From Burkholderiales bacterium (GTDB taxonomy: Bacteria; Pseudomonadota; Gammaproteobacteria; Burkholderiales; Burkholderiaceae_E): 64,000 nt of DNA. The notes under the pieces were generated by a model. That model was not told the origin of the DNA and did no database searches. It was given only the letters and a program-made list of their open reading frames with translations. The position numbers were made by a program, and so were the translations under genes. Shown piece after piece: positions 27,090 to 35,981 of the stretch (the stretch's first letter is position 1; every line of letters starts with the position of its first letter). The stretch lies in NCBI GenBank assembly GCA_003577305.1, contig QEVL01000006.1:1-64000 (forward strand), given 5' to 3'.

Positions 27090-27707
27090 TCACTTGTTGA
27101 CGGGCGACTCCGGATCGGTCAGGTAGGCGACCAGGTCCTTGATCTGCTGCTCGGTGAGCGTGCCCGAAGTGCCGAAGCGCGGCATCGCCGAGCACGGCGC
27201 GAATGCCTTCGAATTGTAGATGCGCTCATAGGCGTACTTCTGCACCTCGGCGGTGTAGCCGCGCAGCTTGCCGAACCGGCGCAGGCTCGGGCCCATCGTG
27301 CCGAACGAGGTCTGCTGCGGTGCGAGTTCATGGCAGTTGTAGCAGCTGCCCCCACTCGGCGTTCCCGGCTTGTCGCTCCAGCTCATGCCGCGGCCGCTCT
27401 CGGCAAGCGCCGCGCCGCGCTTCCAGTCGCCGGAGAGAACGCCGTCGGCCGGCAGCCTGATCGTCGCCCTCTGCTGCGCTTCCAGGCGCTCGAGCACGTC
27501 CTCCGGGGGATGATCGCGATACCGGGTGCAGGCAAGCTGCAGTTCGTCCTGCTTCAACCGATCCATCGTGGCGATGCCGCGCGCGTGGAAGTCGCGCTGG
27601 ATCGTCGCGGTGGCCTTCGCGTCGTAGGCTGCGCGGTCAGCGGTGGTTGCGCAGCCCCCGGCAATGGCTGCGGCGAGGATGCCCGACCACATGATTGCTC
27701 GTTTCAT
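27090..27707 (-). CDS. soxX: Cytochrome c subunit SoxX
   Basis: A 205-residue c-type cytochrome that pairs with SoxA to conjugate thiosulfate to SoxY. One heme site CYNCH (Cys122, Cys125, His126) and a distal Met175 in SAMPRFG fit SoxX, as does the end TEQQIKDLVAYLTDPESPVN. The N-terminus has a lipobox-like AAIAGGC (Cys19), so it may be a lipoprotein. The extra region of about 80 residues before the heme domain matches the long SoxX type. It starts 25 bases after soxA. Confidence 0.94.
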   Translation of the reverse strand: MKRAIMWSGILAAAIAGGCATTADRAAYDAKATATIQRDFHARGIATMDRLKQDELQLACTRYRDHPPEDVLERLEAQQRATIRLPADGVLSGDWKRGAALAESGRGMSWSDKPGTPSGGSCYNCHELAPQQTSFGTMGPSLRRFGKLRGYTAEVQKYAYERIYNSKAFAPCSAMPRFGTSGTLTEQQIKDLVAYLTDPESPVNK

Positions 27708-27732
27708 CGTCTGTCTCCTGGTCGCACCGCGT

Positions 27733-28572
27733 TCAGCGCTTGATTCCCGGTCCCCGATAGGTCGATCCGTTCGCGTTCACGCCCATGTAGGCGAGCAGCG
27801 CGGTCACGGTGTCCGACAGGTAACCCGGCTCGGGGAAGCGCTGCTGTCGGAAGCAGTCGTTCATGCGCCACTGCAGCGTGTGCATCAGGCCACCGGTCAT
27901 CCGGTATCCGGGCCAGCCGATGAAGCCGCGGTCGGCAGTGCCGGGCTTGGTGAAGTTGGGCAGGTTCTGGGTGCGGATGCGCTTGCCGTCCTCGCCGTGG
28001 CAGCTGGCGCAGGACAGATCCCAGGGGCCGGCGCGGTGAAAGAAGATCGCCTCGCCGAGCGCGAAGGTTTCACGCTCCTCCGGATGCGACTGGGGCACCG
28101 CGATCTTCATGCCACGCGAATGCCCTGCCACGTAGGTGACGAGCGACACCAGGTCGGGCGTCCGCTTCGCGTTGCTGAACGGCTGCTTCGCCAGGTCTTC
28201 GGGCTTGAACCCCTGCAGCGTGACCATGCAGTGCGCGATCCGCCGTTCGATGTCCATCACCTTGCCGACGTCCGGGTAGTAGCGCGGCGTCTGCACGTAG
28301 GCGCCCTCGAGCACTCCCGGCCCCAGGCCGAGGTCGCATTGCTCGAGCGAGGCGTTCTTCGGTCCGCGTCTGGCCTTCCACAACTCCTCGCCCTTGGCCT
28401 CGAAGAGCTCGGCAGTGTTGGCCTCCTCCATGACCCGCCGGAATTTCTCGAACTGCTCTGCGGTGATGTCGCGCTCCTGGGCAGGTGCCGCGCCGGCGGC
28501 CAGCGCCAGCGAGCCTGCGAGCACGGCGCCGGCCATCGCCGGGCCAGGCCTCCACTTCCGCCATTGCTTCAT
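27733..28572 (-). CDS. soxA: Cytochrome c subunit SoxA (monoheme type)
   Basis: A 279-residue catalytic subunit of the SoxAX L-cysteine S-thiosulfotransferase. Signal peptide about 1-31. Only one CxxCH is present (CASCH, Cys188/Cys191/His192). Cys240 in MNDCFRQQR is the expected axial, persulfide-forming ligand. Cys79 and Cys115 stand where diheme SoxA proteins have their first heme, as in monoheme SoxA. The gene lies 91 bases after the DsrE-like gene. Identification is firm. Confidence 0.95.
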   Translation of the reverse strand: MKQWRKWRPGPAMAGAVLAGSLALAAGAAPAQERDITAEQFEKFRRVMEEANTAELFEAKGEELWKARRGPKNASLEQCDLGLGPGVLEGAYVQTPRYYPDVGKVMDIERRIAHCMVTLQGFKPEDLAKQPFSNAKRTPDLVSLVTYVAGHSRGMKIAVPQSHPEERETFALGEAIFFHRAGPWDLSCASCHGEDGKRIRTQNLPNFTKPGTADRGFIGWPGYRMTGGLMHTLQWRMNDCFRQQRFPEPGYLSDTVTALLAYMGVNANGSTYRGPGIKR

Positions 28573-28663
28573 CTCGTGTCTCCGTCGTTTCGTTGCTTTG
28601 AGTGACTGCGCAGGCGGCCGGGTCGGGCGGCACCGATGCGGTACTGCTCCGGCCCCGCCGGCG

Positions 28664-29110
28664 TCAGGGCTTCAGGTAGACAAAGTGCTCCCGGGCCTGC
28701 AACCTGGCGATCTCGGCGACGCCCGATGGAACGATCTTCGCTTCCATCACGACCCTGTCTTTCGGGATGTTCCGGCCCACGAGCGTGTTGTCGCAGACCC
28801 GAAACTCGACGCCGCGCCCGGCAAGCTCGGCGACCGCCGCCGAGAACTCCTGTCCCTGTTCGTTCTTCGCGCCTTCGAGAAGGAAATCGATGCCCTTGCC
28901 ATGCGTGACGACGACGATCTTCGTCGACGGTTCCGCATTCAGGTGATTGCGGATGTTGACGATCGCGCGCTGGGCCTGCCCGAGGCCCTCGCTCAGGTGG
29001 TAGACGACCGGGATCGGCTCGGCGGCCCCGGCCACCGCGACGCAGCCGACGAGCAACACCGCGGCCGCCGCGCTGCGAAGCCGGCTCGCCGCACGAGTGA
29101 AATCGGCCAT
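28664..29110 (-). CDS. Exported DsrE-like sulfur-relay-type protein
   Basis: A 148-residue DsrE/DsrF/YchN-fold protein with an N-terminal hydrophobic leader (about residues 12-29, ending AGA-AEP), so it is periplasmic or membrane-anchored, unlike cytoplasmic DsrE. The fold core shows VVYHLSEGLGQAQRAI and KIVVVTHGKG. Cys106 in FRVCDNTL is at the position of the reactive Cys in many DsrE-like proteins. A strong ribosome site (GGAGGAGGAG) precedes the ATG. It lies between soxZ and soxA, so it may accept or pass on sulfane sulfur from the Sox carrier (inference). Confidence 0.85.
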   Translation of the reverse strand: MADFTRAASRLRSAAAAVLLVGCVAVAGAAEPIPVVYHLSEGLGQAQRAIVNIRNHLNAEPSTKIVVVTHGKGIDFLLEGAKNEQGQEFSAAVAELAGRGVEFRVCDNTLVGRNIPKDRVVMEAKIVPSGVAEIARLQAREHFVYLKP

Positions 29111-29188
29111 GCCCTGCTCTCCTCCTCCTGATGGCTGCCGGGGGAATGCGCCGTTGCGCGCGCCCCACAGGCTCGCGCGCCGGCGGCC

Positions 29189-29503
29189 TCAGCCGGCGAC
29201 CGTCGCCTCGTCGGTGCGTTTGTCGCCCTTGTTGTCGACCCAGCTCACGCCGATCTTGTCGCCGGCTTTCGCGCCCTTCACGCGAAACTGCAGGTAGGGA
29301 TTCTTCGAGACGGCCGGACCCCAGTGCACCTTGAGCACCGGCTTGCCGTTCAGCGTCGCTGTCACTTCGGTGATGTGCCAGGCGGGGATGACCTTGCCGG
29401 AGGCGTCCTTGCGCTGTCCGGTCTCCATTTCGTGCGCCATCAGCACGCGCACGTCGGCCCCGCCGTCCTTGACGGTGGCGCGAATCTTCATCGGGTCTGC
29501 CAT
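29189..29503 (-). CDS. soxZ: Sulfur carrier subunit SoxZ
   Basis: A 104-residue immunoglobulin-like protein that pairs with SoxY. It begins with the SoxZ pattern MADPMKIRATVKDG, has VLMAHEMETGQRKD and ends in a beta-rich region (ISVSWVDNKGD-like). There is no signal peptide; SoxZ is exported with SoxY by hitch-hiking on the SoxY Tat signal. The start is 32 bases after soxY. Confidence 0.95.
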   Translation of the reverse strand: MADPMKIRATVKDGGADVRVLMAHEMETGQRKDASGKVIPAWHITEVTATLNGKPVLKVHWGPAVSKNPYLQFRVKGAKAGDKIGVSWVDNKGDKRTDEATVAG

Positions 29504-29535
29504 CGATCGTCTCCAGATACGTCGCGTCGGGCGGC

Positions 29536-30006
29536 TCAGCCGCCGCAGCCGCCCAGCGTGACCTTCACCTCTTTCCTGGCCAGGTAGAACCTGCCATCGG
29601 CCTTGACGAGCGCGACCACGTCGGAGGTCTGGCCCATCTTGATGCGCATGCTCACCTCGGGATCGGCACCCTCGAGCAACTCGTAGGCGCCGGCCAGCGC
29701 GTTCGGATTCTTCTCGACCAGCAGGGCCATCATCTGCGTCTTCGGCAGCGAGCTCCTGATCGCCACCGGCACCACCGCGCCGTTTTCGGCGATGTCGGGC
29801 GCGACGATCACGACATCCTTCGACTCGGCGGCGCCTTCGGCGCCCAGCGCCTTGAGCGTCGCGGCCACGCCGGACGTCTTGAACGCGCCCGGGTCGAATG
29901 CCTGCGCAGCGGCCGAACCGGGGCGCAGCAGGCTGATCGCGGCCAGTGCGCCATACAGACCCGCGCCGCCGGCAAGCTGCAGCGTGGTACGTCGTGAGGG
30001 ATTCAT
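29536..30006 (-). CDS. soxY: Sulfur carrier subunit SoxY
   Basis: A 156-residue covalent carrier of the Sox multienzyme cycle. The N-terminus has a Tat motif (SRRTTLQLAGG, residues 4-14). The C-terminus ends GGCGG with carrier Cys154, the swinging-arm residue on which thiosulfate is loaded. A good ribosome site (AAGGAG) precedes the ATG at 30006. It is the first gene of the leftward sox series and diverges from a thioredoxin gene 206 bases away. No soxC or soxD lies beside it. Confidence 0.96.
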   Translation of the reverse strand: MNPSRRTTLQLAGGAGLYGALAAISLLRPGSAAAQAFDPGAFKTSGVAATLKALGAEGAAESKDVVIVAPDIAENGAVVPVAIRSSLPKTQMMALLVEKNPNALAGAYELLEGADPEVSMRIKMGQTSDVVALVKADGRFYLARKEVKVTLGGCGG

Positions 30007-30212
30007 GCTCGGATCTCCTTCGAATGCAATGCACCGCCCTGCGGCAGGGAAACGCGGTCGGTGGACGATAGCAAAATTGTCGGGCAACGCCACCCCCCGC
30101 ATCGGGTAGGGATTACCCAGACCGGGCCTGCGATGCGGCCGCGATGCTCCCCGGCGTCGCCGGGTGCGGCAAACGATGGTAACGTCTGGTGCGAGTGAAC
30201 GGTCCCTGGTCC
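30007..30212. promoter_or_regulatory. Divergent control region, soxY / SoxW-like thioredoxin
   Basis: A 206-base non-coding stretch that must hold the sox promoter (leftward) and the thioredoxin promoter (rightward). An AT-rich patch at about 30067-30081 could supply a leftward -10 but no consensus pair stands out. A 5-bp inverted repeat GGGTA-N5-TACCC lies at 30104-30118 and a 6-bp GC hairpin at 30150-30164. These are possible regulator sites only. Confidence 0.4.
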
Positions 30213-30743
30213 ATGAACGCACTGCAACTGGCCGCTGCCTCGCTGCTGGCCGCCTTCGTCTCGATGCACCCGGGCGCGCAAGCGGCGCCGGCGGGCGCGC
30301 CGCACGGCATCGAGCGCCCCGCCTCGCACGATGCGCTGCTGCGCGACGCCGCGCGCGACGGCATCGTGATCGTCGCGCTGTTCTCGTTGCCCGGCTGCCC
30401 GTATTGCGAAGCGGTCCGCCGCGAGCAACTGCGCCATCTGGCCGCTGGCCAGGCGGCGCAACGCCTGCGCGTGGTGGAGTACGACCTCAGCGACCGCACC
30501 CCGTTCGCCGACACCGCGGCGCGCGCACCCGACCCGGCCCGCGCGGCCGATGCCGGGCGGCCCCGCACGCCGGCCGCGCTCGCCGCCTCGCTCGAAGTCC
30601 GCGTAGCCCCCACCGTTGCCTTCATCGGACCCGACGGCAGGGAGATCGCCGGGCGGCTCGTCGGTTATTCGTCGCCCGACTTCTACGGCGCCTACCTCGA
30701 GCAGCGCATCGCGCAGGCGCGCAACCGGATCGGCGCGCGTTGA
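30213..30743 (+). CDS. Periplasmic SoxW-like thioredoxin
   Basis: A 176-residue redoxin with a Sec signal peptide (about residues 1-25, cleavage AQA-AP) and active site GCPYC (Cys62, Cys65). The cis-Pro region is VRVAPTVAFIGPDG. The ATG at 30213 puts the signal peptide at the N-terminus; a GTG at 30189 would add eight residues. It is divergent from soxY, and thioredoxins (SoxW) commonly accompany sox operons, where they reduce Sox cysteines. Its assignment as SoxW is by context. Confidence 0.82.
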   Translation: MNALQLAAASLLAAFVSMHPGAQAAPAGAPHGIERPASHDALLRDAARDGIVIVALFSLPGCPYCEAVRREQLRHLAAGQAAQRLRVVEYDLSDRTPFADTAARAPDPARAADAGRPRTPAALAASLEVRVAPTVAFIGPDGREIAGRLVGYSSPDFYGAYLEQRIAQARNRIGAR

Positions 30744-30791
30744 AGAGCCGCGCGCCGCGGGCCGGCGAACCGGCCGCTGCGCGACGGCCGG

Positions 30792-31994
30792 TCAGTGAAA
30801 ATGCGTGGACTCGGGCTCGACATCGCCGGGCATCTCGGCGTGCACGATCTCGCCCTTGCCATTGGGGTACAGGGGCATTCCGCAGTCTTCGCAGAACTCC
30901 GGCTCGGTCAGTTCCGGCCACGCGCGCACTTCGCTGACGCCCACTTCGCGCAGCACCTCGCGGATCTGCTCCATTGGCGAGGGTTCGTCCTGCTCGCTCT
31001 CGGCGCCCAGCAGCGGCCAGACGACGCCGTGCGCCACCTCGTCGCTGTCGCGGATGCTCATGCCGATGCGGTATTCGTCGGGCCGCTCGTGACCGAACGC
31101 GGCAATCGTCGCAGTGATCTCGTCGGCCTCGATGTCGAGCGCATGCGTGAGGAAGTGCACCGCGGCGCGGATCGAATACGGGCGCACGCGCCGGTCGGAC
31201 TCGCGCAGGTTGATGTGATAGGCGTCGGGCAGCAGGCACTCGAAACCGCAGCCCTGCAGCAGCGGCTCGATGTTCGGTCGCGCCTGCGCGATCCACTGCT
31301 CGAGGCAGGCAACGCGGCTGGCGTGCTCGCCCGACTCGGATTCCTGCCAGCGAAACAGCGGCTTGCCCGCCGGTGCTGCGACCACTCCGAGCAGGAAACG
31401 GGTGTCGGCGAGCATGTCGGCGGTCTCGGGCAGCGCCTTCAGGTCGAGCTTCGGCCCCTGGCCCGACACCGCCGCCTGCGCCAGGCGCCGGGTGAGCCGG
31501 CGCAATTCGCCGAAGTCGCGCGGCAACTGGTCGATGCTGTAGAGATAGGGAAGCAGCCTGAAGCGGGCGGCACCGGCCAGCGTGTGCGCCTGCCAGTGCG
31601 CCGACAGGGTCTGCGCAACCTCGACAGGAATCGGCCCCGAAGGAATGCGAAAGCGCGTCCAGACGACCAGCGGTGCGGCCACGAGCAGCGCATCCCAGCG
31701 CTCGCCGTCGAGCTCGACCGGAACGGTTTCGGACGACTCCTCGACCGCCTCGATCAGCACGCCGTAGGCCTCGCCGTCGGTCTGGTCGAGGCGGTCGAGC
31801 GCGTCGTAGACCGACTGGACATGGCCGCTGTCGAGCAGGCGGTCGACGCGCGTGGACAATTGCGCCTCCCAGAAGCGGTCTTCCAGCCTGCTTCCGGAAT
31901 TGGCCAGGCCGAGCGCCGACGAGACCAGCTTTTCGGCATCCGGCGCCAGGTGGCTCTTGCGCTCGCGCGCACGAGCGTGACGGTGTTCTTTCAT
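30792..31994 (-). CDS. DUF2863 family protein
   Basis: A 400-residue soluble protein matching DUF2863, a family I know from Burkholderiales. The C-terminus contains CEDCGMPLYPNGKGEIVHAE, with a CxxC that could bind zinc, and ends with an acidic/His-rich tail. The N-terminus is very basic (KEHRHARARERKSH). No function is established. It lies 87 bases downstream of dnaQ on the same strand and converges on the SoxW-like gene. Confidence 0.85.
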   Translation of the reverse strand: MKEHRHARARERKSHLAPDAEKLVSSALGLANSGSRLEDRFWEAQLSTRVDRLLDSGHVQSVYDALDRLDQTDGEAYGVLIEAVEESSETVPVELDGERWDALLVAAPLVVWTRFRIPSGPIPVEVAQTLSAHWQAHTLAGAARFRLLPYLYSIDQLPRDFGELRRLTRRLAQAAVSGQGPKLDLKALPETADMLADTRFLLGVVAAPAGKPLFRWQESESGEHASRVACLEQWIAQARPNIEPLLQGCGFECLLPDAYHINLRESDRRVRPYSIRAAVHFLTHALDIEADEITATIAAFGHERPDEYRIGMSIRDSDEVAHGVVWPLLGAESEQDEPSPMEQIREVLREVGVSEVRAWPELTEPEFCEDCGMPLYPNGKGEIVHAEMPGDVEPESTHFH

Positions 31995-32081
31995 GCTGTC
32001 CTTCGCGGTCGAACACGAAGTGTAGACGAAATGCCCGCGGCGACCCCGTGTGCCCCCACCTTCACCGGCACCGGAGCTCCG

Positions 32082-32837
32082 TCACCCGCGCCGTGCTCCG
32101 TCGTGGTCCGCAGCGGGATCGGCCGGCCCCGCCTCCAGCCGTGTCCAGAGCGCCGGCCCCTTCGCGTCGCGGCCGATTGCCTCCAGCGTGGCGGTGTGCT
32201 CGGCCAGTTCCGCGGCACGCGCCGCGAGCACGCGCAGTCCGCGCGGCGGCCACTGCCCACCCGACAGCGCGTCGGCCGCCGCGACGTCGCTGCCGATCGC
32301 GATCTCGAGGCTGTCCTGCCCGCGCGTCATCGCCAGGTAGACGTCGGCCAGCAGTTCGGCGTCGAGCAGCGCTCCGTGCAGCTTGCGGTGCGCATTCGAG
32401 ATCGCATAGCGCTCGCACAGCGCGTCGAGCGAATTGCGCTTGCCGGGGTGCAACTCGCGCGCCATCGCCAGCGTGTCCACGACGCCCGCCACCCAGGTGA
32501 CGAACGGCCGGCGTTGCAGCCGCTCGAGCTCGGCGTCGAGAAAACCCAGGTCGAACGGAGCGTTGTGGATCAGCACTTCGGCTCCGGCGAGAAAGTCGAG
32601 CACACGGTCGGCGACCTCGCCGAAGCGCGGCTCCGATTGCAGGCGTTCGAGCGTCAGGCCGTGCACCGCCAGCGCCCCGGCGTCGATCTCGCGCTCCGGA
32701 TTCAGGTAGAGGTGCAGCGAACGGCCGGTGAGCCGGCGATCGGCGATCTCGATGCAGCCGATCTCGACGATGCGATGACCGTCCTCGGCCGACAGGCCGG
32801 TGGTTTCGGTGTCGAGCACGACCTGCCGCACGCTCAC
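32082..32837 (-). CDS. dnaQ: DNA polymerase III epsilon subunit (3'-5' proofreading exonuclease)
   Basis: A 251-residue DEDDh exonuclease that proofreads replication (E. coli DnaQ 243 residues). ExoI is VLDTETTGL (Asp9, Glu11), ExoII is IHNAPFDLGFLD and ExoIII is HGALLDAELLADVYL. The C-terminal tail would hold the polymerase-binding segment. The GTG start at 32837 overlaps the TGA of the RND pump gene as GTGA, so translation appears coupled to the pump. In E. coli dnaQ sits next to rnhA; here the two are separated by the RND pair. Confidence 0.94.
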   Translation of the reverse strand: MSVRQVVLDTETTGLSAEDGHRIVEIGCIEIADRRLTGRSLHLYLNPEREIDAGALAVHGLTLERLQSEPRFGEVADRVLDFLAGAEVLIHNAPFDLGFLDAELERLQRRPFVTWVAGVVDTLAMARELHPGKRNSLDALCERYAISNAHRKLHGALLDAELLADVYLAMTRGQDSLEIAIGSDVAAADALSGGQWPPRGLRVLAARAAELAEHTATLEAIGRDAKGPALWTRLEAGPADPAADHDGARRG

Positions 32838-35800
32838 CGCCCCGCCTGCCCTGCAGGGGCGCCGTGGAGCCCATCGTGGCGCGCGTCGCCGCCCGCCGCG
32901 ACCGCCGCCTGCTCGCCCCCGGCCGTCGTGGCCGCAGCCGCGGGCTCTGCAAGAAGGTGGCGCGGCCGCGTAAGCAGCGTGTACACCGTGGGGAGCACGA
33001 ACAGCGTGAGCAGCGTGCCGAAGGTCATGCCGCCGACGATGACCATGCCGATCTGCATCCGGCTCTCGGCGCCGGCCCCGGTCGCGAACGCGAGCGGCAC
33101 CGCGCCCAGCACCATCGCGCCGGTGGTCATCAGGATCGGGCGCAGCCGAAGGCTCGCCGCCTCGATCGTCGCCGGCACGAGCGCCTTGCCCTGGTCGCGC
33201 AACTGGTTGGCGAACTCGACGATCAGGATGCCGTGCTTGGTGATCAGGCCGACCAGCGTGATCAGGCCGATCTGGCTGTAGACGTTCAGGGTGCCGCCGG
33301 TGAAGCCGAGCAACGCCAGCGCGCCCGTCATCGACAGCGGGACGGTGAGGATGATGATCAGCGGATCGACGAAGCTCTCGAACTGCGCGGCGAGCACCAG
33401 GTAGATGAAGCACAACGCCAGCCCGAAGGTGATCAGCAGCGTCGACGACGACTGCCTGAACTCGCGCGTCTGGCCGTTGTAGTCGAAGGCATAGCCGGGC
33501 TTCAGGTGGGTGCGCGCCAGGCTCTCGAGCGTCTCCACCGCCTCGCCCAGCGAGGCTCCCGGCGCCAGGTTCGCGGTGATCGTGACCGCGCGACGCTGGC
33601 CGAAGTGGTTGAGCTCGCGAGCGGTGACCCCTTCGTCGATGCGCACCAGCGCCGACAGCGGCACCATCGTGTCGTTGCGCCCGCGCACGAAGATCTTCGA
33701 GATGTCCTGCGGCGTGCTGCGGTTGCCTGCGCCGAACTGCACGATCACGTCGTATTGCTCGCCCTCGCGCTTGAAGCGCGTGACCTGGCGCCCGCCCAGT
33801 GCGGTCTCCAGCGCGCGCCCGATCGCGTCGACCGCCACGCCCGCGTCGGCAGCCCGGTCGCGGTCGATGCGCAGCTTCAGCTCGGGCTTGTTCAGCCGCA
33901 GGTCGGTGTCCACGCCCTGGAAGCGCGCGTCTGCCTGCAGTTGCTCGATCATCGGCGCGAGCGTCTTCTGGATCTCCTCGTGGGAATCGGAGCTGAGCAC
34001 CACGAAGTTCACCGGTCGCTCGCGCGGCGACTGCCCGAGCGAGGCCGGCGCCACCGCGAACGCCTGCACGCCGGGAATGCCGAGCAGCCTGGGCTGCAGC
34101 TCGGCGACGATCTGCGGCACCTTGCGCTCGCGCTCGGCCCAGTCGACCAGCCTGAAGAAGCCGATTCCCTGGGTCACGGTGGGGCTGCCGGTGACGACGA
34201 AGATGCGGTCGGCCTCCGGCACCGAAGCGGCGAGCCGCTCGACCTCCCGGGCGTAACGGTAGGTGTAGTCGATCGAGGCACCGTCGGGCCCGTTGAACAG
34301 CGCGACGATCGTCGCCCGGTCTTCCACCGGCGAGAGCTCGCGCTTCATCCCGGTGAAGAGCAGCACGCTCGTCGCGGCGACGGCCAGGCCTGCCAGCACC
34401 ACCAGCCAGCGCATGCGCAGGCTCGCGCGCAGCGCGCGCGTGTAACCACGCGAGAGCACGCCGACGACCCGGTCGATCGCGCGCACCAGCCGGCCCGGCT
34501 GCGCCTCGTGGCGCAGCAGCCGCGAGGACAGCATCGGCGAGAGCGTGAGCGCGACGAAACCCGAGACCAGCACGGCGCCGGCGAGCGTGAGCGCGAACTC
34601 GACGAACAGCCGCCCGGTGCGCCCGGTGGTGAACGCCACCGGCGCGTACACCGCCGCGAGCGTGAGCGTCATTGCGACCACCGCGAAGCCGACTTCCTTC
34701 GCCCCTCGCAGCGCCGCCTGGATCGGCGCCATTCCATCCTCGACGTGCCGGTAGATGTTCTCCAGCACGACGATCGAGTCGTCGACCACCAGCCCGATCG
34801 CCAGCACCAGCGCGAGCAGCGTCAGCGAGTTCACCGAGAAACCGGCCGCCAGCATCAGCGCCGAGGCGCCCACCAGGCACACCGGAATCGTGACCAGCGG
34901 GATGATGCTCGCGCGCACCGTGCCGAGAAACAGGAAGATCACCAGCGCCACCAGCACCACCGCCTCGCCGATCGTCTTGTAGACCGACTGGATCGAGCGC
35001 TCGATGAAAAGCGTGGTGTCGTTGGCGATGTCGACGTTCACGCCGGGCGGCAGTTCTTCGCGCAGCCGCGGCAACTCGGCCTTCAGCGCCTGCGCCAGCG
35101 TGAGCGGATTCGCGGTGGACTGCTTGATCAGGCCGAGCGAGATCGCCGGCCGTCCGTTGAAGCGCACGATGCTGCGCTCGTCGAGCGGCGCGACCGCCAC
35201 GCGCCCGACATCGCGGATGCGCACCGGGTAGTCGTTGACCGTGCGCACCACCACGTCCTCGAATTCGCGCACGCGCTGCAGGTCGCTCTGCGAGACGACG
35301 GTGAACTCGCGCTGGCTGCTCTCGATGCGCCCCGAGGGGAGCTCGACGTTCTGCCGGCGCAACGCGTCCTCGACGTCGCCCGGGGTCAGGCTGAAGCCGG
35401 CCAGCCGGTCGGGGTCGAGCCAGATGCGCATCGAGAACTTGCGCTCGCCGAACACGCGCACGTCGGCCGCGCCGGGCAGCGTCTGCAGGCGCGGCTTGAC
35501 CACCCGGTTGGCGATGTCGGAGACCTCGAGCGGCGACAGCGCGTCGCTCGAGAAGGCCAGCCAGATGATCGGGTTGGCGTCGGCCTCGACCTTGGCGATC
35601 ACCGGTTCGTCGATCGAGTCGGGCAGTTTCGAGCGCACGCGCGCGACGCGGTCGCGCACGTCGGCGGCTGCGCCGTCGGGATCGCGATCGAGCCGGAACC
35701 GCACCGTGATCTGGCTCGACTCCGAGCGCGAGATCGAGGTGAGCACGTCCACGCCCTCGATGCCGGCGATCGAGTCTTCGAGCGGCTTGGTGACCTGCGT

Positions 35801-35980
35801 CTCGATGATGTCGGGCGAGGCCCCCAGGTACTTCGTCGAGACCGTGACCGTCGGCTCGTCGATCTTCGGATACTCGCGCACCTGCAGCCGCGAGTACGAG
35901 ACCAGCCCCAGCAGCACGATGACCAGCGACAGCACCGTCGCGAACACCGGCCTGCGGATGCAGGTTTCGGAGAGCCGCAC
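32834..35980 (-). CDS. RND efflux transporter (HAE1/AcrB-type)
   Basis: A 1048-residue proton-driven inner-membrane pump. The start MRLSETCIRRPVFATVLSL is typical of RND pumps. Twelve membrane segments occur in the usual 1+5+1+5 layout with two large periplasmic loops. The proton-relay motif LAIGLVVDDSIVVLENIYR contains the essential Asp pair in segment 4. It forms a tripartite exporter with the adaptor encoded one base upstream; no outer-membrane TolC-like gene is adjacent. Substrate class is unknown. Its stop overlaps the dnaQ start. Confidence 0.94.
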   Translation of the reverse strand: MRLSETCIRRPVFATVLSLVIVLLGLVSYSRLQVREYPKIDEPTVTVSTKYLGASPDIIETQVTKPLEDSIAGIEGVDVLTSISRSESSQITVRFRLDRDPDGAAADVRDRVARVRSKLPDSIDEPVIAKVEADANPIIWLAFSSDALSPLEVSDIANRVVKPRLQTLPGAADVRVFGERKFSMRIWLDPDRLAGFSLTPGDVEDALRRQNVELPSGRIESSQREFTVVSQSDLQRVREFEDVVVRTVNDYPVRIRDVGRVAVAPLDERSIVRFNGRPAISLGLIKQSTANPLTLAQALKAELPRLREELPPGVNVDIANDTTLFIERSIQSVYKTIGEAVVLVALVIFLFLGTVRASIIPLVTIPVCLVGASALMLAAGFSVNSLTLLALVLAIGLVVDDSIVVLENIYRHVEDGMAPIQAALRGAKEVGFAVVAMTLTLAAVYAPVAFTTGRTGRLFVEFALTLAGAVLVSGFVALTLSPMLSSRLLRHEAQPGRLVRAIDRVVGVLSRGYTRALRASLRMRWLVVLAGLAVAATSVLLFTGMKRELSPVEDRATIVALFNGPDGASIDYTYRYAREVERLAASVPEADRIFVVTGSPTVTQGIGFFRLVDWAERERKVPQIVAELQPRLLGIPGVQAFAVAPASLGQSPRERPVNFVVLSSDSHEEIQKTLAPMIEQLQADARFQGVDTDLRLNKPELKLRIDRDRAADAGVAVDAIGRALETALGGRQVTRFKREGEQYDVIVQFGAGNRSTPQDISKIFVRGRNDTMVPLSALVRIDEGVTARELNHFGQRRAVTITANLAPGASLGEAVETLESLARTHLKPGYAFDYNGQTREFRQSSSTLLITFGLALCFIYLVLAAQFESFVDPLIIILTVPLSMTGALALLGFTGGTLNVYSQIGLITLVGLITKHGILIVEFANQLRDQGKALVPATIEAASLRLRPILMTTGAMVLGAVPLAFATGAGAESRMQIGMVIVGGMTFGTLLTLFVLPTVYTLLTRPRHLLAEPAAAATTAGGEQAAVAAGGDARHDGLHGAPAGQAGR

Positions 35981-35981
35981 T

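Noticed and set aside
30104..30118. GGGTA-N5-TACCC repeat as a sox operator
   Set aside because: Half-sites are only 5 bases and occur once; mentioned within the control region but not called as an operator.
30760..30775. GGCCGG-CGAA-CCGGCC hairpin between the thioredoxin and DUF2863 genes
   Set aside because: Only 6 bp with no T-run; in such GC-rich sequence it is not enough for a terminator call.
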